From positions 3,720,001 through 3,784,000 of the forward strand of contig OZ244944.1 in NCBI GenBank assembly GCA_965222335.1: DNA of 64,000 nt, read 5' to 3'. This DNA is from G965222335 sp965222335. GTDB lineage: Bacteria > Pseudomonadota > Gammaproteobacteria > Pseudomonadales > Halieaceae. Positions within the stretch are counted from its first letter, which is position 1. Every line of letters starts with the position of its first letter. Positions 8,747-18,243 of this stretch are shown here, piece by piece. A program made the translations under genes and the position numbers. The notes beneath the pieces were generated by a model that did not search any database, was not told the origin of the DNA, and saw only the letters and a program-made list of their open reading frames with translations.

Positions 8747-9700
8747 ATGCGCTCTCTGGAAGCAGAGGTCCTGGCCAGCGCCAGGGATTGGCTGCGGGCC
8801 GAACGCAGCACCTGGCTGTGCACGATTGTCGCTGCCACCGGTTCCTCGCCGCGCCCCCCCGGTTCGATGCTCGCCTGCCGCGACGACGGGGTGCAGTGCG
8901 GTTCATTATCCGGGGGCTGCGTGGAGGAGGATCTGCTGCAGCGCCTGGTGGCCGGGGAATACGCGGGAGACCCGACCCGGGTGGTGGATTACGGTGTCAG
9001 TGCCGAAGAGAACGAGCGCCTGGGCCTGCCCTGTGGCGGCCGTCTTACGGTCCTCGTGCAGGCCCTGGAGAAGAAGGACCTGGACTGGCTGGAGACGGTG
9101 CTCGCAGCCCTCGCGGAACGCCGCGCCGTGCAGCGGGAAACGGATATCGCGACGGGCAGCACGCGGCTGCAGGATTCGCCACGCTACCTGGAACTCGCCT
9201 GGGACGGCGAATGCCTGCGCCAGAGCCTGGGGCCAAAGCAGCGGCTGTTGCTGGTCGGCGCCGGCCAGCTCAGCCAGTCCCTGGCAGAGCTGGCGCTGGC
9301 GATGGATTATGAGGTACTGGTGACGGACCCTCGGGATACGCTTCGCGAGCAGTGGCAGGGCCCCGCGGTGCCCTTACTCGCGGGTATGCCCGATGACGCG
9401 GTGAGGGCAGAGGTGACCGATAACCGCTGCCTGGTGATTACCCTGACCCATGACCCGCGCATCGACGACATGGCGCTGATGGAGGCGCTGGAGGGACCCG
9501 CCTGGTATGTCGGTGCCCTGGGCTCCCGGCGCACCTCGGAGAAGCGACGCCAGCGCCTGCGCCAGCTGGGCTTGGGGGATACCGCCCTGGCGCGGCTGCA
9601 CGCGCCGGTGGGTCTGGATATTGGCAGCAAGACACCGCTGGAGATAGCGGTGGCGGTACTCGCGGAGCTGACCCAGCTGAGCCGCCGGCCCCCGGGATGA
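8747..9700 (+). CDS. xdhC: XdhC-family protein (molybdenum hydroxylase maturation factor)
   Basis: A 317-residue XdhC/CoxI-type protein. The N-terminal CoxI domain has ATGSSPRPPGSM and the Cys-containing GSLSGGCVEEDL; the C-terminal Rossmann part has LLLVGAGQLSQSLAELA followed by a DPRD block. XdhC proteins bind and insert the sulfurated molybdenum cofactor into xanthine-dehydrogenase-family enzymes. The start is ATG at 8747 with AAGGA 12 bp upstream; a TTG at 8738 is too close to that site to be preferred. The stop overlaps the next gene by ATGA. No molybdenum hydroxylase subunits are in the window. Confidence 0.85.
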   Translation: MRSLEAEVLASARDWLRAERSTWLCTIVAATGSSPRPPGSMLACRDDGVQCGSLSGGCVEEDLLQRLVAGEYAGDPTRVVDYGVSAEENERLGLPCGGRLTVLVQALEKKDLDWLETVLAALAERRAVQRETDIATGSTRLQDSPRYLELAWDGECLRQSLGPKQRLLLVGAGQLSQSLAELALAMDYEVLVTDPRDTLREQWQGPAVPLLAGMPDDAVRAEVTDNRCLVITLTHDPRIDDMALMEALEGPAWYVGALGSRRTSEKRRQRLRQLGLGDTALARLHAPVGLDIGSKTPLEIAVAVLAELTQLSRRPPG

Positions 9701-10281
9701 CAGTGGGGGTGGTGCTCCTGGCGGCGGGTTTTTCCCGCCGCTTTGGCGATGACAAGCGCCAGCAGATGATCAGCCCCGGGGTGTCCCTGCTTGAACACGC
9801 GGTAGAACGTGCCCTCGCCAGTGGTCTGCCCCTGCGTGTCAGCCTGCGCGAGGACGATCACGCCCTCGCCGCGATGCTGCGCCAGCGAGGCGTGGAAGTG
9901 CTGTGCTGCAGCAGGGCCGCAGAGGGAATGGGGGCCACCCTTGCCGAGAGTGTCGCCGCGCTACCGCCGGCCTGGGAAGCGGTGCTGGTCGCCCTCGCAG
10001 ACATGCCTGATGTGCTGGTTGGCACCTATCGCGTCCTGGCGCGCGAGGCCTCCGCAGCGCGCATCCTGGTACCCGAGTACGCGGGGCAGGCCGGGCATCC
10101 GGTGGTGTTTGGGGCCAGTTTTTATCCTGCACTCCGCGAGCTGTCCGGCGACGCGGGCGGGCGCGGGGTCATTGCGGCCAACGCCGTTGCCGTGCGCCGC
10201 GTCCCGGTGGCTGACGCCGGCATCCTGCGGGATATCGACACGTCGCGCGACCTGGCGCGGTACCGGCGCGGCATTCGCTAA
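9697..10281 (+). CDS. mocA: MocA-like molybdenum cofactor cytidylyltransferase (NTP transferase)
   Basis: A 194-residue nucleotidyltransferase of the MobA/MocA fold. It has an N-terminal LLAAGFSRRFG nucleotide-binding loop, a KR pair in DDKRQQM, VALADMPDV as the metal-binding segment, and a C-terminal GHPVVFG motif. MocA converts Mo-molybdopterin to the cytosine dinucleotide form used by xanthine-dehydrogenase-type enzymes. ATGA coupling to xdhC makes this role likely. The 3' end overlaps the convergent NTF2-like gene by 4 bp. Confidence 0.8.
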   Translation: MTVGVVLLAAGFSRRFGDDKRQQMISPGVSLLEHAVERALASGLPLRVSLREDDHALAAMLRQRGVEVLCCSRAAEGMGATLAESVAALPPAWEAVLVALADMPDVLVGTYRVLAREASAARILVPEYAGQAGHPVVFGASFYPALRELSGDAGGRGVIAANAVAVRRVPVADAGILRDIDTSRDLARYRRGIR

Positions 10282-10682
10282 CCCTGGCAGGGCAGATCCT
10301 GGGTCCATACCACCTTGAGGTCCCGGGAGGTATAGCGGTAGCCGCCGGCTACATCCTCGATCACATCCTGGTAGCGAATTCCCATATCCAGCTTGCGCGT
10401 CACCTCGTCCCGTTCATAGATATGTGAGGCGACGCACCAGGTCTCGCCGGTGTAGATGGCGTTGTGCCACTCGCCCAGCTGGTTGCCCACCATGTGCAGG
10501 GTGCAGAGGTAGTTGTCCAGCAGCGACAGGTTGCCGATAAACTCATCCAGGCTGTCAGCCCCGAAGCCGGGCCCCCGCTGGGTAAAATCGGGCGCCATGA
10601 TCTCGCGCATCCGTTCGTAGGTCCGGTCGTCGACGAATTGGGCGTATTTTGCCGCCAGCAGGCGGGGTATGTCCTGGTCCAT
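10278..10682 (-). CDS. SnoaL/NTF2-like small protein
   Basis: A 134-residue protein with the look of the SnoaL-like NTF2 fold: an N-terminal helix (IPRLLAAKYAQFVDDRTYERMREIMA written in family terms), a DFTQRGPGFG turn, a central helix, a HMVGNQ strand and a TRKLDMGIRYQDVIE strand near the end. These domains act as small-molecule isomerases, hydrolases or binding proteins; the substrate here is unknown. The start is ATG at 10682 with a GGGGA site upstream. It begins 2 bp after the stop of the S9 peptidase, so they form an operon. Confidence 0.6.
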   Translation of the reverse strand: MDQDIPRLLAAKYAQFVDDRTYERMREIMAPDFTQRGPGFGADSLDEFIGNLSLLDNYLCTLHMVGNQLGEWHNAIYTGETWCVASHIYERDEVTRKLDMGIRYQDVIEDVAGGYRYTSRDLKVVWTQDLPCQG

Positions 10683-10684
10683 GC

Positions 10685-13147
10685 TCAGTCCCCTTGGGTG
10701 GGTTTCAGGTTGTCTTGCATCAAGCGAAAAATTCGCCGGTACTCGTCCAGCCACGACTCCGGGTGGGTGAAGGCGTGACCGTCGAGGGGGTAGATGGCGA
10801 TTTCGAAATCCGGCTTTTTCAGCTCCAGCAGGCGCTGCACCACCAGCACGCTGTCCTGGAAGAACACATTGCTGTCCTGCATGCCCGCGGCGATCAACAG
10901 CGGGCTCTGCAGACCCTCGGCGTGATTGATCGGCGAGCTGCGCTGGTAGGCTTCCGGGTCAACCAGCGGGGTATTGAGAATACGCCGGGTGTACTCGTTC
11001 TCATAGTGCATCCAGTCGGCAACGGGCCGCAGGGCCGCTCCGGCAGCAAAGGCCTCCGGTGCGCGGAACAGCGCCATGAAGGTCATAAAGCCGCCGTAGG
11101 AGCCACCGTAGATGCCGACCCGCTCCCGTGCCACGCCGTGCTCCTGTACCAGGTAGTCGATCCCGTCCAGGTAGTCCTCCAGTTCGGGGTGACCCATGTT
11201 GCGGTAGATGGTTGTCCGCCAGTCCCGCCCGTAGCCCTCTGAGCCCCGGTAGTCCAGGTCCAGGACCACGTAACCGGCGTGGTTGAGGAAGGTATGGAAC
11301 ATGAACTCACGGAAGTAATAGGGCCATCCCATATGGGCGTTCTGGGTGTAGCCGGCACCGTGGACAAACATGACCGCAGGATAGTGCTGCTTCGGGTCGT
11401 GATCGGCGGGCAGGTACAGCTTGGCATAGATGGGCCGGTCCGTATGCGAAGAGGGGACCTGCACAATCTCCGGGACGGTCCAGTCGATGGTGCGGTAGGC
11501 TTCGGATACCGTATCGGTGACCTGTGTCATCTCGCCGCTGCCGTCGCTGGCGCCCAGGTAGAGGTCTGCGTGGCGGTCGATCCAGGAGCGTGAGACCAGG
11601 AGGCGCTCGCCGTCGGGAGAGACGCGGAAATCGCTGACGCCGTCCAGGTCGCTGATCAGGCTGAGTTTGCCACCCGCCAGCGGTACGCGGTAGACCCGGT
11701 GATTGCCCGGGTGGGCCCGGTTCGCAACCAGGTACATGTATTGCCCCCGCGGCCCCAGTGCGGGCTTGCTCACGACGAATTCGCCCCGGGTCAGGCTGCG
11801 CGGCCGCGAAGCGCCCAGGTTCCGTCGGTAGAGGTGGGAATAGCCCGACTCCTCGGACAGGTACCACAGCCCATCGCTCTGCGGCAGCCAGCCGAACTCG
11901 TTGTGCTTCCAGTTGATCCAGGCGGGATCGGTCAGCCGATGCTGCAGTGCTGGCTCGGGGCTTTCGTTGTCGTCCGGGGTCAGGGTAAAGAGCCAGCGGT
12001 CCTTGTAGTCATTGGCGATTGCCTGTACCGCGAGGTGGGCGCCATCGGGGCTCCAGCGCAGGGCTTGCAGGGTAAGGCCCCGCCGATCGGGTGCCTCCAG
12101 GGCGGCCGCAACGATCTCGCGCTCCGCGCCCCGCTGTACGTGCCAGTCCAGCGCCTTTCGGCGCAGGCTGGCCAGCGGATCGGTATCGAGACCGGGTAGC
12201 TTCTCCAGGGAGACAGGGATCACCTCGCCCGCATCGAGTTTCACCAGCAGCAGGCTCTGGTCAGCCTGAATATTGCGTCCCACCCGGGTGCGCACCTCGC
12301 GGTTGGCGACATAGCCGTCCAGGGTCACGTAGTTCGGCATGGTGCCCGCTTGCCCGGCATCATGCGACGCGTCGATCACCACCAGGGCCAGGTACTGGCC
12401 GTTGGGGGACAGGGCGCGCCTGACGACCTCGCGCCCCTCGCCGAGGTAAACGGACGTGGCGCGCCGCGCCTGCTGGCGCCTATGCGTCTTCGCGAGTTGC
12501 TCCCGGCGTTCAGTCTCTACCAGTGTCGGATAGGTGCGCGCCTGGTGTGCGCGCAGGGTATCAAAGGCCGGCGCCTGCTCCGGGTTATCCTCCGCGCGCA
12601 CATCCGTGTGCTGCAGCAACTCGCCATTGCCGCGATCGTACATCCAGAACTGCGTCTCCCGCAGAAAATACACGCGCCGCCCATCGGCGCTGAACAGCGG
12701 TGCCGCTTCATCCTCGGGGGTGGCACTCAGGCGGGTAATCTCGCCACTGCCAAGCTCCTTGAGGTACACATCACCGGCGTTGATCCAGGCGGCCGCCGTG
12801 CGCTGCGCGTCGTAAACGCGATCGCGTCCACTGTCGACGGGGGCCGCGTCGGCGGACACGCGCGTGGCCGTGCCGTCTGTGGCTCCCAGGCGGTACAGGT
12901 CGCGTACCGTTTCCCCGGTTCGCTTCTGGCGGTAGTAGATATGTTCGCCATCGTCCGAGAAGTAGGGGGACTCCGGTGCATTTCCGATCCAGTCCGGATC
13001 GGCCATGATCTGTTCGAGCGTGGGCTGCATGGCGCTGGCAGGCGCCGCAGTCAGCAGGGCGAGCAGCCCAATCCGGCAGGCTCTGCTGCTGCGCGATGGG
13101 CAGGTCCGGGGCGTAAGGCGGGGAGCACGGGCACGGTACAGTGACAA
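10685..13147 (-). CDS. secreted prolyl-oligopeptidase-family (S9) peptidase
   Basis: An 820-residue S9 serine peptidase with a signal peptide (IGLLALLTAAPASA, ending near residue 40). A beta-propeller region with WSPDGAHL and VSPDGERL-type blades is followed by an alpha/beta-hydrolase domain. The nucleophile is Ser at about 683 (GGSYGGFM), with Asp at about 758 (GMQDSN) and His at about 791 (DGHAF). It resembles dipeptidyl-peptidase IV/acylaminoacyl peptidases and should act in the periplasm or outside the cell. The start is a TTG at 13147 behind a strong AGGAGG 5 bp upstream. It is divergent from the DAHP synthase gene. Confidence 0.88.
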   Translation of the reverse strand: MSLYRARAPRLTPRTCPSRSSRACRIGLLALLTAAPASAMQPTLEQIMADPDWIGNAPESPYFSDDGEHIYYRQKRTGETVRDLYRLGATDGTATRVSADAAPVDSGRDRVYDAQRTAAAWINAGDVYLKELGSGEITRLSATPEDEAAPLFSADGRRVYFLRETQFWMYDRGNGELLQHTDVRAEDNPEQAPAFDTLRAHQARTYPTLVETERREQLAKTHRRQQARRATSVYLGEGREVVRRALSPNGQYLALVVIDASHDAGQAGTMPNYVTLDGYVANREVRTRVGRNIQADQSLLLVKLDAGEVIPVSLEKLPGLDTDPLASLRRKALDWHVQRGAEREIVAAALEAPDRRGLTLQALRWSPDGAHLAVQAIANDYKDRWLFTLTPDDNESPEPALQHRLTDPAWINWKHNEFGWLPQSDGLWYLSEESGYSHLYRRNLGASRPRSLTRGEFVVSKPALGPRGQYMYLVANRAHPGNHRVYRVPLAGGKLSLISDLDGVSDFRVSPDGERLLVSRSWIDRHADLYLGASDGSGEMTQVTDTVSEAYRTIDWTVPEIVQVPSSHTDRPIYAKLYLPADHDPKQHYPAVMFVHGAGYTQNAHMGWPYYFREFMFHTFLNHAGYVVLDLDYRGSEGYGRDWRTTIYRNMGHPELEDYLDGIDYLVQEHGVARERVGIYGGSYGGFMTFMALFRAPEAFAAGAALRPVADWMHYENEYTRRILNTPLVDPEAYQRSSPINHAEGLQSPLLIAAGMQDSNVFFQDSVLVVQRLLELKKPDFEIAIYPLDGHAFTHPESWLDEYRRIFRLMQDNLKPTQGD

Positions 13148-13188
13148 GATTCCTCCTGGGGCAAAGGTGCGGGCTTCAGGCGGTCGAT

Positions 13189-13196
13189 GTTATATT
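13189..13196 (+). promoter_or_regulatory. candidate extended -10 promoter for DAHP synthase
   Basis: A TG-N-TATATT element lies about 52 nt upstream of the DAHP synthase start. No good -35 hexamer is seen at 16-18 bp, which is tolerable for an extended -10 promoter. Sequence resemblance only. Confidence 0.35.
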
Positions 13197-13247
13197 AGGC
13201 GGCTGGCTTGTGGCCAACCGAATCTAATTGACTCAAGGCGTTAACGC

Positions 13248-14303
13248 ATGACCACCACAACCGACGATCTGCGCATCAGCAGGACCAATGAGCTGGTCTC
13301 GCCCGAGCAGTTGATCACCGATATCGCACTCAGCGAGGTCGCGGCGGAGACCGTACACCAGGCGCGGCGTGCTATTCACCGTATCCTGGCGAGCGAGGAT
13401 GATCGCCTGCTGGTGGTCGTCGGCCCCTGCTCCATTCACGACCCGGCGGCAGCCCGCGAATACGCGGGTCGCCTGCGAGAGGTGGCCGGACGTCTGGCGG
13501 ATGACCTGTTCGTAGTGATGCGGGTCTATTTCGAAAAACCCAGGACCACGGTGGGCTGGAAGGGCCTGATCAATGACCCGGACCTGAACAACACCTTCCA
13601 GATTAATCGCGGGCTGCACCTGGCACGGCAGCTGCTGCTGGACCTCGCAGACATGGGCCTGCCGACCGGTACCGAGTATCTGGACCTGATCAGCCCGCAG
13701 TACTATGCGGACCTGGTCTCATGGGGGGCTATTGGTGCCCGCACTACCGAGAGCCAGACCCACCGTGAGCTGGCTTCCGGGCTGTCCTGCCCTGTGGGTT
13801 TCAAAAATGCGACCGACGGTGACATCCAGGTGGCGATTGATGCCATCAAATCCGCCTCCCAGCCGCACCATTTCCTGTCGGTGACCAAACAGGGGCGCTC
13901 GGCGATTTTCCAGACCGCGGGCAACGAGGACTGCCATATCATCCTGCGCGGGGGTAAACATCCGAATTACGATATGTTCTCGGTCGATGATGCCAGCGAG
14001 ATGCTGGTCCGGGCGGGCCTGGCCGCGCGCATCATGATTGATGCCAGCCACGCCAACAGCCGCAAGATCCCGGCGCGACAGGTCGACGTGATCAGTGATA
14101 TCGCGACCCAGGTTGCGCGGGGTAGCCGCAACATATTCGGCCTTATGATCGAGAGTAATCTGGTGGAGGGCCGCCAGGATGTGGTCCCGGGCCAGCCCCT
14201 GACTTACGGCCAGAGCATCACCGATCCCTGTATTAGCTGGGAGCGCACCGAGGGCGCGCTGGAGGAGCTGGCGAGCGCGGTTCGCAGCCGCCGCGGCGCC
14301 TGA
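13248..14303 (+). CDS. aroG: 3-deoxy-7-phosphoheptulonate synthase, class I (AroF/G/H)
   Basis: A 351-residue class I DAHP synthase, the first enzyme of the shikimate pathway (phosphoenolpyruvate plus erythrose-4-phosphate). Visible hallmarks are GPCSIHD near residue 60, the KPRTTVGWKGL PEP-binding block, FKNATDG, ILRGG and the SHANS metal/substrate motif. Length equals the E. coli isozymes. Which aromatic amino acid inhibits it cannot be decided from motifs alone, so the aroG symbol stands for the family. Monocistronic as far as spacing shows. Confidence 0.93.
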   Translation: MTTTTDDLRISRTNELVSPEQLITDIALSEVAAETVHQARRAIHRILASEDDRLLVVVGPCSIHDPAAAREYAGRLREVAGRLADDLFVVMRVYFEKPRTTVGWKGLINDPDLNNTFQINRGLHLARQLLLDLADMGLPTGTEYLDLISPQYYADLVSWGAIGARTTESQTHRELASGLSCPVGFKNATDGDIQVAIDAIKSASQPHHFLSVTKQGRSAIFQTAGNEDCHIILRGGKHPNYDMFSVDDASEMLVRAGLAARIMIDASHANSRKIPARQVDVISDIATQVARGSRNIFGLMIESNLVEGRQDVVPGQPLTYGQSITDPCISWERTEGALEELASAVRSRRGA

Positions 14304-14407
14304 GGCGCGCCAGGCTCAGTATGCTATACCAGTGCCGTGGGCGGGCCGCTGGTGTCGTGCCGGGAGGCCGGTTACGGTAGTGCCTTCACCGATTTGAGGG
14401 CAATGCC

Positions 14408-15265
14408 ATGCATCTTGGATTCAGCTCCATGAACACCGCCGACGACCCGCCGCCAGCGCTGCTGGCGCGCACCCTGGAGGAGGCGGGTTTCGAGTCGCTC
14501 TGGTACGGCGAACACAGCCATATCCCGGTGTCCCGCCGCACGCCCTATCCCCCCGGCGGTGAGTTGCCGGCACCCTACAAGAAAATGATGGACCCCTACG
14601 TGTCCCTGATGGCGGCTGCCGCTGCTACCCAGGACCTGCGAATCGGCACCGGTATCGCGCTGCTGCTGGAGCGCGAGCTTTTCTCCCAGGCCAAGACCAT
14701 TGGCACCCTCGACCGGCTCAGCGGCGGACGCCTGCTGATTGGCTGCGGGGTAGGCTGGAACGAGGAAGAGTTTGAAAATGCCACGAACCTGCCCTGGAAG
14801 CGGCGCTACCTGGCACTCAAGGAGACGGTGGCCGCCCAGCGCGCGTTGTTTTCCGACCAGGAGCCGGCATTTCACGGTGAGCTGATCGATTTCGACCCGG
14901 TCTGGTTCGAACCCAAGCCAGCGCAGGCCGGCGGGCCGCCGATCATCTTTGGTGCCATGGGGCCGCTGGGCGTTCGCCATGCGGCCCAGTGGGCGGATGG
15001 CTGGATGCCGGTGGACGTGGCGATGCCCGATGTCGCCGCCGGCATTGCGGATTTTCGTCGCCAGGTGAGCGAGGCCGGTCGTGACCCGGACGCGGTGGAG
15101 ATCACCCTGGTCGTGATGGCGCCGGTAACCGTGGATTTGCTGAAGCAGTACCGGGACATGGGCATTCATCGCTGCAACATTGGGGTGGGTGTGGAAAACT
15201 GGGACCGTCCGGATGTGGTGATGCCCATGATCGAGGAGTTTTCGCGCCTGATTCCGGAACTCTAG
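14408..15265 (+). CDS. LLM-class (F420/FMN) luciferase-like oxidoreductase
   Basis: A 285-residue TIM-barrel protein of the bacterial luciferase superfamily, of the type often labelled TIGR03619 F420-dependent. Typical blocks are SLWYGEHSHIP, GTGIALL, ARTLGTLDRLSGGR-like (KTIGTLDRLSGGRLLIGCGVGW split around residue 110) and GPPIIFG. It probably reduces or oxygenates a small substrate with a flavin cofactor; substrate and cofactor cannot be told here. Separated by 104 bp from DAHP synthase with no clear terminator, and 53 bp ahead of the channel gene. Confidence 0.8.
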   Translation: MHLGFSSMNTADDPPPALLARTLEEAGFESLWYGEHSHIPVSRRTPYPPGGELPAPYKKMMDPYVSLMAAAAATQDLRIGTGIALLLERELFSQAKTIGTLDRLSGGRLLIGCGVGWNEEEFENATNLPWKRRYLALKETVAAQRALFSDQEPAFHGELIDFDPVWFEPKPAQAGGPPIIFGAMGPLGVRHAAQWADGWMPVDVAMPDVAAGIADFRRQVSEAGRDPDAVEITLVVMAPVTVDLLKQYRDMGIHRCNIGVGVENWDRPDVVMPMIEEFSRLIPEL

Positions 15266-15318
15266 TGGGGCGCCTCTGACCTTGCGGCGGGCCGGTCCCT
15301 GTTCAATCTGGGGGCTGA

Positions 15319-17208
15319 ATGTCTGCCCGCGCCCGCTTTAAAAATGCGTATCGAGTTGTGCTACTGTTGTCCGCCTGCCCGACAATTGAAGCCGAGGTTC
15401 CTGTTCGCGTGCGTTCTTCCATTTATCCCTTTTTCCCTCCGCTGATCCGCCTGTGTCTGTGCCTGTTGCTCGCAGCCGGTGGCGCTGCCCGAGCTGACCA
15501 GCAGGCGCCCGTGGACGAGGAGGATCGCGTCCCGGCGGCAGGAACCCCCGTGGAGCCACCGGAGGTGATTGACCTGGCCGCCGGGGAGGGGGCTGCACAA
15601 GCTGCCGCAGAACAGGCGGGAAAAATTGCCGACATTGAAGCGATGCTGGCGGACATGGAACAGAGGCTGGGCCAGATTCGCTCGCTGAACCAGCGGCTGG
15701 ACGAGGCTGGCAGCCACGACCGCAAAGCCATCCTTTATCGGCGCGACCAGCGCAGTCTGGATCTGACACGCCTGCTGGAAGAGATCACTGAGCGGGTGAT
15801 GTCGCTGCCGCCCGCCTCCGGGCGCCGTGCCGAGCTGGCACAGCAGCTTGAAGATACCGTGGAGGAACTGACGCCGACGGTATTCACCCGCCTTAACGAC
15901 CTCGATGACCGTATCGACTCCCAGGGCGAAAAACTGCTGGAACTGACTGGCGTGGAGCGGATCCGGGGGGAGGCCTACCTGAAGAGCCTCGAGGAACTGC
16001 GCTTTCGCTACTATGAGGCCCTGATCAATTTTTCCAACCGGCGTGAATCCCTGGGTTTACCAAAGCTTGAGGTACTGGATCCGCTGCCCAAAGAACTGTT
16101 CCAGTACGCGGAAACCCAGGTGGGGCAGGTCGAGTTTGTCAGCGCGGCAATCAAGGAACTGCAGAAGCGCCTCGCCTCACGCCCCGGACAGGAGGATTTG
16201 AACACGGCGCTGCAGACCCTGCGTATTGAGCGCGAGCGCTATATCGGCGACCTGCAGATTGCGATTGACCTGATGAATAGGCTAAACCTCGACAGCGCAC
16301 CCTACCGTACCGTGCTGTTACAGGAGGGCGGCGTGGTCTCCTTCAGCCTGTTCGAGCCGGAGGTCATGAAAAACATGCTCCGGGGCGCCTGGGAGGATTT
16401 TCGTACGGCTTTCCTGGAGCACGCGCCCGACGGTATTCTGCGGGTGCTGTTCTTCGTTCTGATCCTGGCCCTGTTCTACTGGATGGGGCGCGCGTCCCGG
16501 CGGATTACCCGGCGGGCCCTTGAGGGCTCCTCGTCACGCATTTCCACGCTGCTGAAAAATCTGCTGGTGTCCATGTCCGGGGGCATCGTGATCTTTATCG
16601 GCCTGCTGGTCGCGCTTTCTACCCTGGGTATTTCCCTGGGGCCGATGCTGGCGGGTCTCGGTGTGGCCGGCTTTATCGTTGGCTTCGCCTTACAGGACAC
16701 CCTGTCCAATTTTGCCTCCGGGGCAATGATCCTGCTTTACCGGCCCTACGACGTGGACGATTTCGTCGAGGTGTCGGGCGCGACCGGCCTGGTGAAGAAG
16801 ATGAACCTGGTATCTACGACCATCGCCACCCTGGACAACCAGATTCTGGTGGTGCCGAACAATAAGATCTGGGGGGATGTCATTAAGAACGTGACTTCGC
16901 AGAAGGTTCGGCGCGTCGACATGGTGTTCGGCATCAGTTACCGGGATGATATTCCCCGTACCGAAGAAGTGCTGCACGAGATTCTCGCCCAGCATGAGTG
17001 CGTGCTGCGTTCACCTGAGCCCATGGTCCGGGTGCACAAGCTGGGTGATTCCTCGGTGGACTTTGTGGTGCGCCCCTGGGTGCGTACAGAACACTACTGG
17101 GATGTCTACTGGGATATCACCCGCGAGGTCAAGATGCGCTTCGACCGCGAAGGTATTTCCATTCCCTTTCCGCAGCGTGACGTGCATATGTACCAGCGCT
17201 CGGAGTGA
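15319..17208 (+). CDS. MscS-family mechanosensitive channel with long periplasmic N-terminus
   Basis: A 629-residue inner-membrane channel protein. A hydrophobic N-terminal signal (LIRLCLCLLLAAGGAARA) precedes a long coiled-coil-rich region (about 90-340). Next come membrane segments (about 377-395 and 418-440) and the MscS pore helix with GLGVAGFIVGFALQDTLSNF. A beta domain (RPYDVDDFVEV) and an alpha/beta C-terminal cage finish the protein. It likely opens on membrane tension during osmotic downshift. An alternative GTG start at 15409 would place the signal peptide at the very N-terminus and may be the true start. Its stop abuts the stop of the convergent DUF481 gene. Confidence 0.85.
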   Translation: MSARARFKNAYRVVLLLSACPTIEAEVPVRVRSSIYPFFPPLIRLCLCLLLAAGGAARADQQAPVDEEDRVPAAGTPVEPPEVIDLAAGEGAAQAAAEQAGKIADIEAMLADMEQRLGQIRSLNQRLDEAGSHDRKAILYRRDQRSLDLTRLLEEITERVMSLPPASGRRAELAQQLEDTVEELTPTVFTRLNDLDDRIDSQGEKLLELTGVERIRGEAYLKSLEELRFRYYEALINFSNRRESLGLPKLEVLDPLPKELFQYAETQVGQVEFVSAAIKELQKRLASRPGQEDLNTALQTLRIERERYIGDLQIAIDLMNRLNLDSAPYRTVLLQEGGVVSFSLFEPEVMKNMLRGAWEDFRTAFLEHAPDGILRVLFFVLILALFYWMGRASRRITRRALEGSSSRISTLLKNLLVSMSGGIVIFIGLLVALSTLGISLGPMLAGLGVAGFIVGFALQDTLSNFASGAMILLYRPYDVDDFVEVSGATGLVKKMNLVSTTIATLDNQILVVPNNKIWGDVIKNVTSQKVRRVDMVFGISYRDDIPRTEEVLHEILAQHECVLRSPEPMVRVHKLGDSSVDFVVRPWVRTEHYWDVYWDITREVKMRFDREGISIPFPQRDVHMYQRSE

Positions 17209-18243
17209 TCAGTATTCCCAGCCCACGCCGGTGGTAACACCGTAGTCGAAGCGCCGCTCGGAGTCGGCCTCGTTGTCATAGCTGCCGTAAGCGGTGATAT
17301 CCCAGAACAGGTCGTGGATCAGCTCCCAGCGCAGGCGCAGGTCGGTATTGCCCCGAAAGCGACCGGATTCCGTGAGGCTGGGGTAGAGGTCAAGGCTCAG
17401 GCGCAAATCCAGTTCTGGCGAATCGAAGCGCCAAAGACTGTACTCTCCGGTGGCGAAGGCTTCGATGCTTTCCCGCCGGTCCCCGGAGTCGCCGCGCTCG
17501 GTGAGCGCCTGCAGTCCCGCCGCGGCCAGCAGTCGACTGCGCTGGGTATCCAGGAAGTATCGTCCGAGTCCGGTGCCCCCGGAGATGCGGTATTCAAGGT
17601 TCAGCTCGTCGTTGTCCTCGTAATTTCCGTACAGCGCCCGGAAGTACTGGGCACGATCCGTCCACGTCAGGCGCGACAGGTCGAGCTTGCTGCTTCTGCT
17701 GCTCTCCTCGTCCGTGTCGGTAATCGTGGTGCGCGCCTTGAGTGCGTTGAGTGAGACCCGGTCCTCGTAGCTGAGGTCGGTGTTGAAGGTGGTTTGGGCT
17801 ACCGAGCTTGCTTTGGTGTAGGAATAGCCTGCGGACAGGTAGGCGTCAAAGCGGTCCGAGATCTTCTCTTCCACGGGGCGCAGCTCAACGATATCCAGGT
17901 AGTCCAGCTCCTGCCTGCCATTCATATCCGCGACGGTCAGATCGCCCGGCCGTTCGCCGCTGGTCACGTTCCCGTAGTAGCGTCGGCCATCGCTCAGGCG
18001 CACCTCGTAGTTGTACTTGCTCTGTATATCGGCAATTTCCTGCCACTGTATGGAGATCGTGTCCATGGCATCCGTGGACAGCGAGAGCAGGCCGCCCGCC
18101 ATCGACTTGATTTCCCCGGTGACGCGATCGCCGTTGTACAGTGTGATCACGTCGGTCTTGCGAGTGGCGTGGGCCGGCAGCGAACACAGGCACAGCAGGG
18201 TGAGATACAGGCAGGATTGACGTAGTGCTGGAAGCGACCCCAT
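17209..18243 (-). CDS. DUF481 family outer-membrane protein
   Basis: A 344-residue protein with a signal peptide (residues 1-26, ending PAHA). The N-terminal strand block has ITLYNGDRVTGEI, then a DUF481 barrel made of alternating strands (YLSAGYSYT, NTDLSYEDRVSLNA, EYRISGGTGLGRYFLD, FDYGVTTGVGWEY). It ends in an aromatic residue, as outer-membrane barrels do. DUF481 proteins resemble E. coli YdiY; their role is not settled. It lies alone, divergent from the sulfotransferase and convergent with the MscS gene. Confidence 0.8.
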   Translation of the reverse strand: MGSLPALRQSCLYLTLLCLCSLPAHATRKTDVITLYNGDRVTGEIKSMAGGLLSLSTDAMDTISIQWQEIADIQSKYNYEVRLSDGRRYYGNVTSGERPGDLTVADMNGRQELDYLDIVELRPVEEKISDRFDAYLSAGYSYTKASSVAQTTFNTDLSYEDRVSLNALKARTTITDTDEESSRSSKLDLSRLTWTDRAQYFRALYGNYEDNDELNLEYRISGGTGLGRYFLDTQRSRLLAAAGLQALTERGDSGDRRESIEAFATGEYSLWRFDSPELDLRLSLDLYPSLTESGRFRGNTDLRLRWELIHDLFWDITAYGSYDNEADSERRFDYGVTTGVGWEY

